64,000 nt of DNA, taken from positions 1,094,857 through 1,158,856 of the forward strand of contig NZ_QNRR01000002.1 of the NCBI RefSeq assembly GCF_003315205.1, read 5' to 3'. Below the pieces are notes generated by a model. It saw only the letters and a list, made by a program, of their open reading frames with translations. It ran no database searches and was not told the DNA's origin. The DNA comes from Roseimicrobium gellanilyticum (GTDB lineage Bacteria; Verrucomicrobiota; Verrucomicrobiia; Verrucomicrobiales; Verrucomicrobiaceae). Each line of letters begins with the position of its first letter. Position 1 is the stretch's first letter. Shown here one piece after another: positions 62,624 through 64,000 of this stretch. The position numbers were made by a program, and so were the translations under genes.

Positions 62624-63061
62624 ATGAAATTAAACGCCTGCGTGTCGTTCCTGTGCGGGTGCTTTGTCACCCTTGTCGCCTGGTTTGGTTTCATCCATCT
62701 GCCACTAGCGAAAAGAAATGCGGACATTTTCGGTCACTGGGAAGGTCCGGCTGGCGGAATTTGGTTTGACGCGTCGGGCCGGTACTTCCAGTTGGATATC
62801 ATGCATACGTTCTTTTATGGTCATTGGACGAGCAAGAGCAGCGACACGTGCCATCTACAATTCTACGACCTTCTAGGAGAGAAGCCTGTCACAGACCGCG
62901 TCGATATGCAGGGCACCGTCACCTTGGAGAGCAGCGGTTCGAATCCAGTAGCGGTGATTACCATACCTGATGGCACGACGCTCAGGTTCACCTATGCAGG
63001 TCCTCCGAGCGATGATATGAGCGGAATAGATACCTCCATGAAGGAACTTCAGGATCAATGA
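62624..63061 (+). CDS. Membrane-anchored hypothetical protein
   Basis: A 145-residue protein from the ATG at 62624 (ATG 62582 is in frame). An N-terminal signal or anchor (ACVSFLCGCFVTLVAWFGFI) is followed by a small beta-rich domain starting with FGHWEGPAGGIWFDASGRYF and ending with ITIPDGTTLRFTYAG. This looks like a lipocalin-like or other small sandwich domain, but I cannot name it. No operon partner. Confidence 0.58.
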   Translation: MKLNACVSFLCGCFVTLVAWFGFIHLPLAKRNADIFGHWEGPAGGIWFDASGRYFQLDIMHTFFYGHWTSKSSDTCHLQFYDLLGEKPVTDRVDMQGTVTLESSGSNPVAVITIPDGTTLRFTYAGPPSDDMSGIDTSMKELQDQ

Positions 63062-63361
63062 GGATGACCTGTGAGCAGCCGAAAATGTGATACTGCACCA
63101 AGGCCCGACGCATCGCCTTGGGATGGAGTGGACTCACATGTCTCACGTTTTGCTCCATGAGAGCAAAGCACATCAGGACAAGAGCACTCCCCTTTTTCGT
63201 TCTCTTGCGCCTATTCTCTCAAGCGGGCACCAAGCGATGCCGCAGACCCACTGACTCGCGAAGGGAATCCTCCTTCGTCGGGCTTCGCTAACGCGAGCCA
63301 TGTTGAATGCGGCACGACTCCACCACCGCACCACTTACCGCTCACCGCCGCACCGGACAAA
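63062..63361. other. Gene-free region downstream of truB
   Basis: About 300 bases with no supported gene. It holds a partial copy of the REP-like repeat (TGACTCGCGAAGGGA, 63252-63266, then divergent sequence) and a T-rich stretch near 63190-63205. Confidence 0.4.
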
Positions 63362-64000
63362 CTACACCCCGCGCAGCTTCGACACATCATACAGCGAGTA
63401 CATGCTGCTGATGACCTCTTCGCGGCGACCTTCCTTCAAAGCATCGAAGGTGGTGAACTTGCCGGGGACGAAGGTGAAGTGGCCGGAGCGGGTGCGGCGG
63501 AGGGCGCTCAGATGGGCGCCACAGCCGAGACGCTGGCCGAGGTCATGCGCGTAGGTGCGGACGTAGAAGCCTTTGCTGCAGGTGACCTTGAAATCGATCT
63601 CGGGCAGGGCGAAGCGGCTGATCTCGTAGTTGAACACATGCACGAGGCGCGGCTCGCGCTCCACTTCCTGACCTTTTCGGGCGAGCTTGTAGAGGGGCAC
63701 ACCGTCTTTCTTGATGGCGCTGACCATCGGAGGCGTTTGGTAGAAGTCCCCCATCTGCACATCAAACGCGGCGCGGACCTGGGCCTCCGTGAGGTCGGCA
63801 GGAACTTCCTTCGTTTCCAAGGGTTCGCCTTCCTTGTCCTGCGTGCTGGTGGTGGTGCCAAGCGTCGCGGTGCCGAGGTACTCCTTGTCCTCGCTCATGA
63901 GCAGGTCCTGGATGCGGGTGGCACTGCCGATCACGAGGATGAGCATGCCGGTGGCCATGGGGTCGAGAGTACCGCAGTGGCCAATCTTGCGTGTATTGAG
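63362..64000 (-). CDS. truB: tRNA pseudouridine synthase B (partial, 5' end beyond the window)
   Basis: The 3' 212 codons of TruB. The window edge cuts the gene just upstream of the catalytic segment, seen as KIGHCGTLDPMATGML (the Asp in LDP is the catalytic Asp). Further motifs are MGDFYQTPPMVSAIKKDGVPLYKLAR and CSKGFYVRTYAHDLGQRLG, both typical of TruB, and the normal end. It modifies U55 in the T-loop of tRNAs. The gene is intact as far as visible. Confidence 0.93.
   Translation of the reverse strand, partial: LNTRKIGHCGTLDPMATGMLILVIGSATRIQDLLMSEDKEYLGTATLGTTTSTQDKEGEPLETKEVPADLTEAQVRAAFDVQMGDFYQTPPMVSAIKKDGVPLYKLARKGQEVEREPRLVHVFNYEISRFALPEIDFKVTCSKGFYVRTYAHDLGQRLGCGAHLSALRRTRSGHFTFVPGKFTTFDALKEGRREEVISSMYSLYDVSKLRGV

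Noticed and set aside
62930-62960. tRNA T-arm-like GGTTCGAATCC
   Set aside because: It lies inside a coding region, and no acceptor, D or anticodon arms can be found around it.

Overview
This window is high-GC (roughly 60%) bacterial chromosome with no rRNA, tRNA, CRISPR array, transposase or prophage that I can see. The best guess is a member of Verrucomicrobiota (Verrucomicrobiaceae-like) or a close PVC relative. That rests on many small secreted or lipoprotein genes of unknown function, enormous tetratricopeptide (TPR) proteins, a MoxR / DUF58 / von Willebrand A (VWA) cluster with a glutamine-amidotransferase-like VWA protein, a NadD-NadK fusion, and type II topoisomerase subunits of the short ParC/ParE type. 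This assignment is inference from gene content, not a marker-gene result.

Layout. (1) 0.1-15.7 kb: parC (3.1-5.1 kb) and parE (13.7-15.7 kb), both on the minus strand, with about 8.6 kb between them of small exported proteins, a LysR regulator translationally coupled to a DUF2917 gene, a tandem paralogue pair, a DUF1353 lipoprotein, a beta-barrel-like protein and a decayed gene copy. An EamA permease and a zincin-HEAT lipoprotein lie on the left edge. (2) 15.9-26.5 kb: accessory region with a lower-GC gene bearing a zinc-binding-like signature, a CBM-like secreted protein, an amidase lipoprotein, a beta-lactamase-fold hydrolase flanked by two near-identical paralogues, several short repeats and a duplicated promoter segment, then a phosphofructokinase and a zinc-ribbon membrane protein. 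(3) 26.7-57.6 kb: a long co-directional plus-strand block: NadD-NadK fusion, argS, two tandem secreted TPR proteins of about 3,000 residues each, a Cys-rich coiled-coil membrane protein, MoxR ATPase, a small immunity-like protein, DUF58, a four-helix-bundle gene inside an inverted-repeat-bounded element, a BatA-like VWA protein and a large VWA/GATase-like protein. (4) 57.6-64 kb: Tat-exported metallophosphoesterase, a TPR-like small protein, ribF and truncated truB on the minus strand, with small plus-strand membrane proteins between ribF and truB.

How the parts may work together. The MoxR-DUF58-VWA block resembles the Bat-type envelope chaperone/assembly clusters, in which an AAA+ ATPase works with VWA proteins and TPR proteins. 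The two giant secreted TPR proteins immediately upstream could be the TPR partner on an unusual scale (inference). The most distinctive mobile-like feature is the element at 52781-53345: near-perfect 30-bp terminal inverted repeats enclosing a four-helix-bundle gene, inserted between DUF58 and batA, with a gene-less relative (50381-50517) inserted just upstream of moxR in the same cluster.
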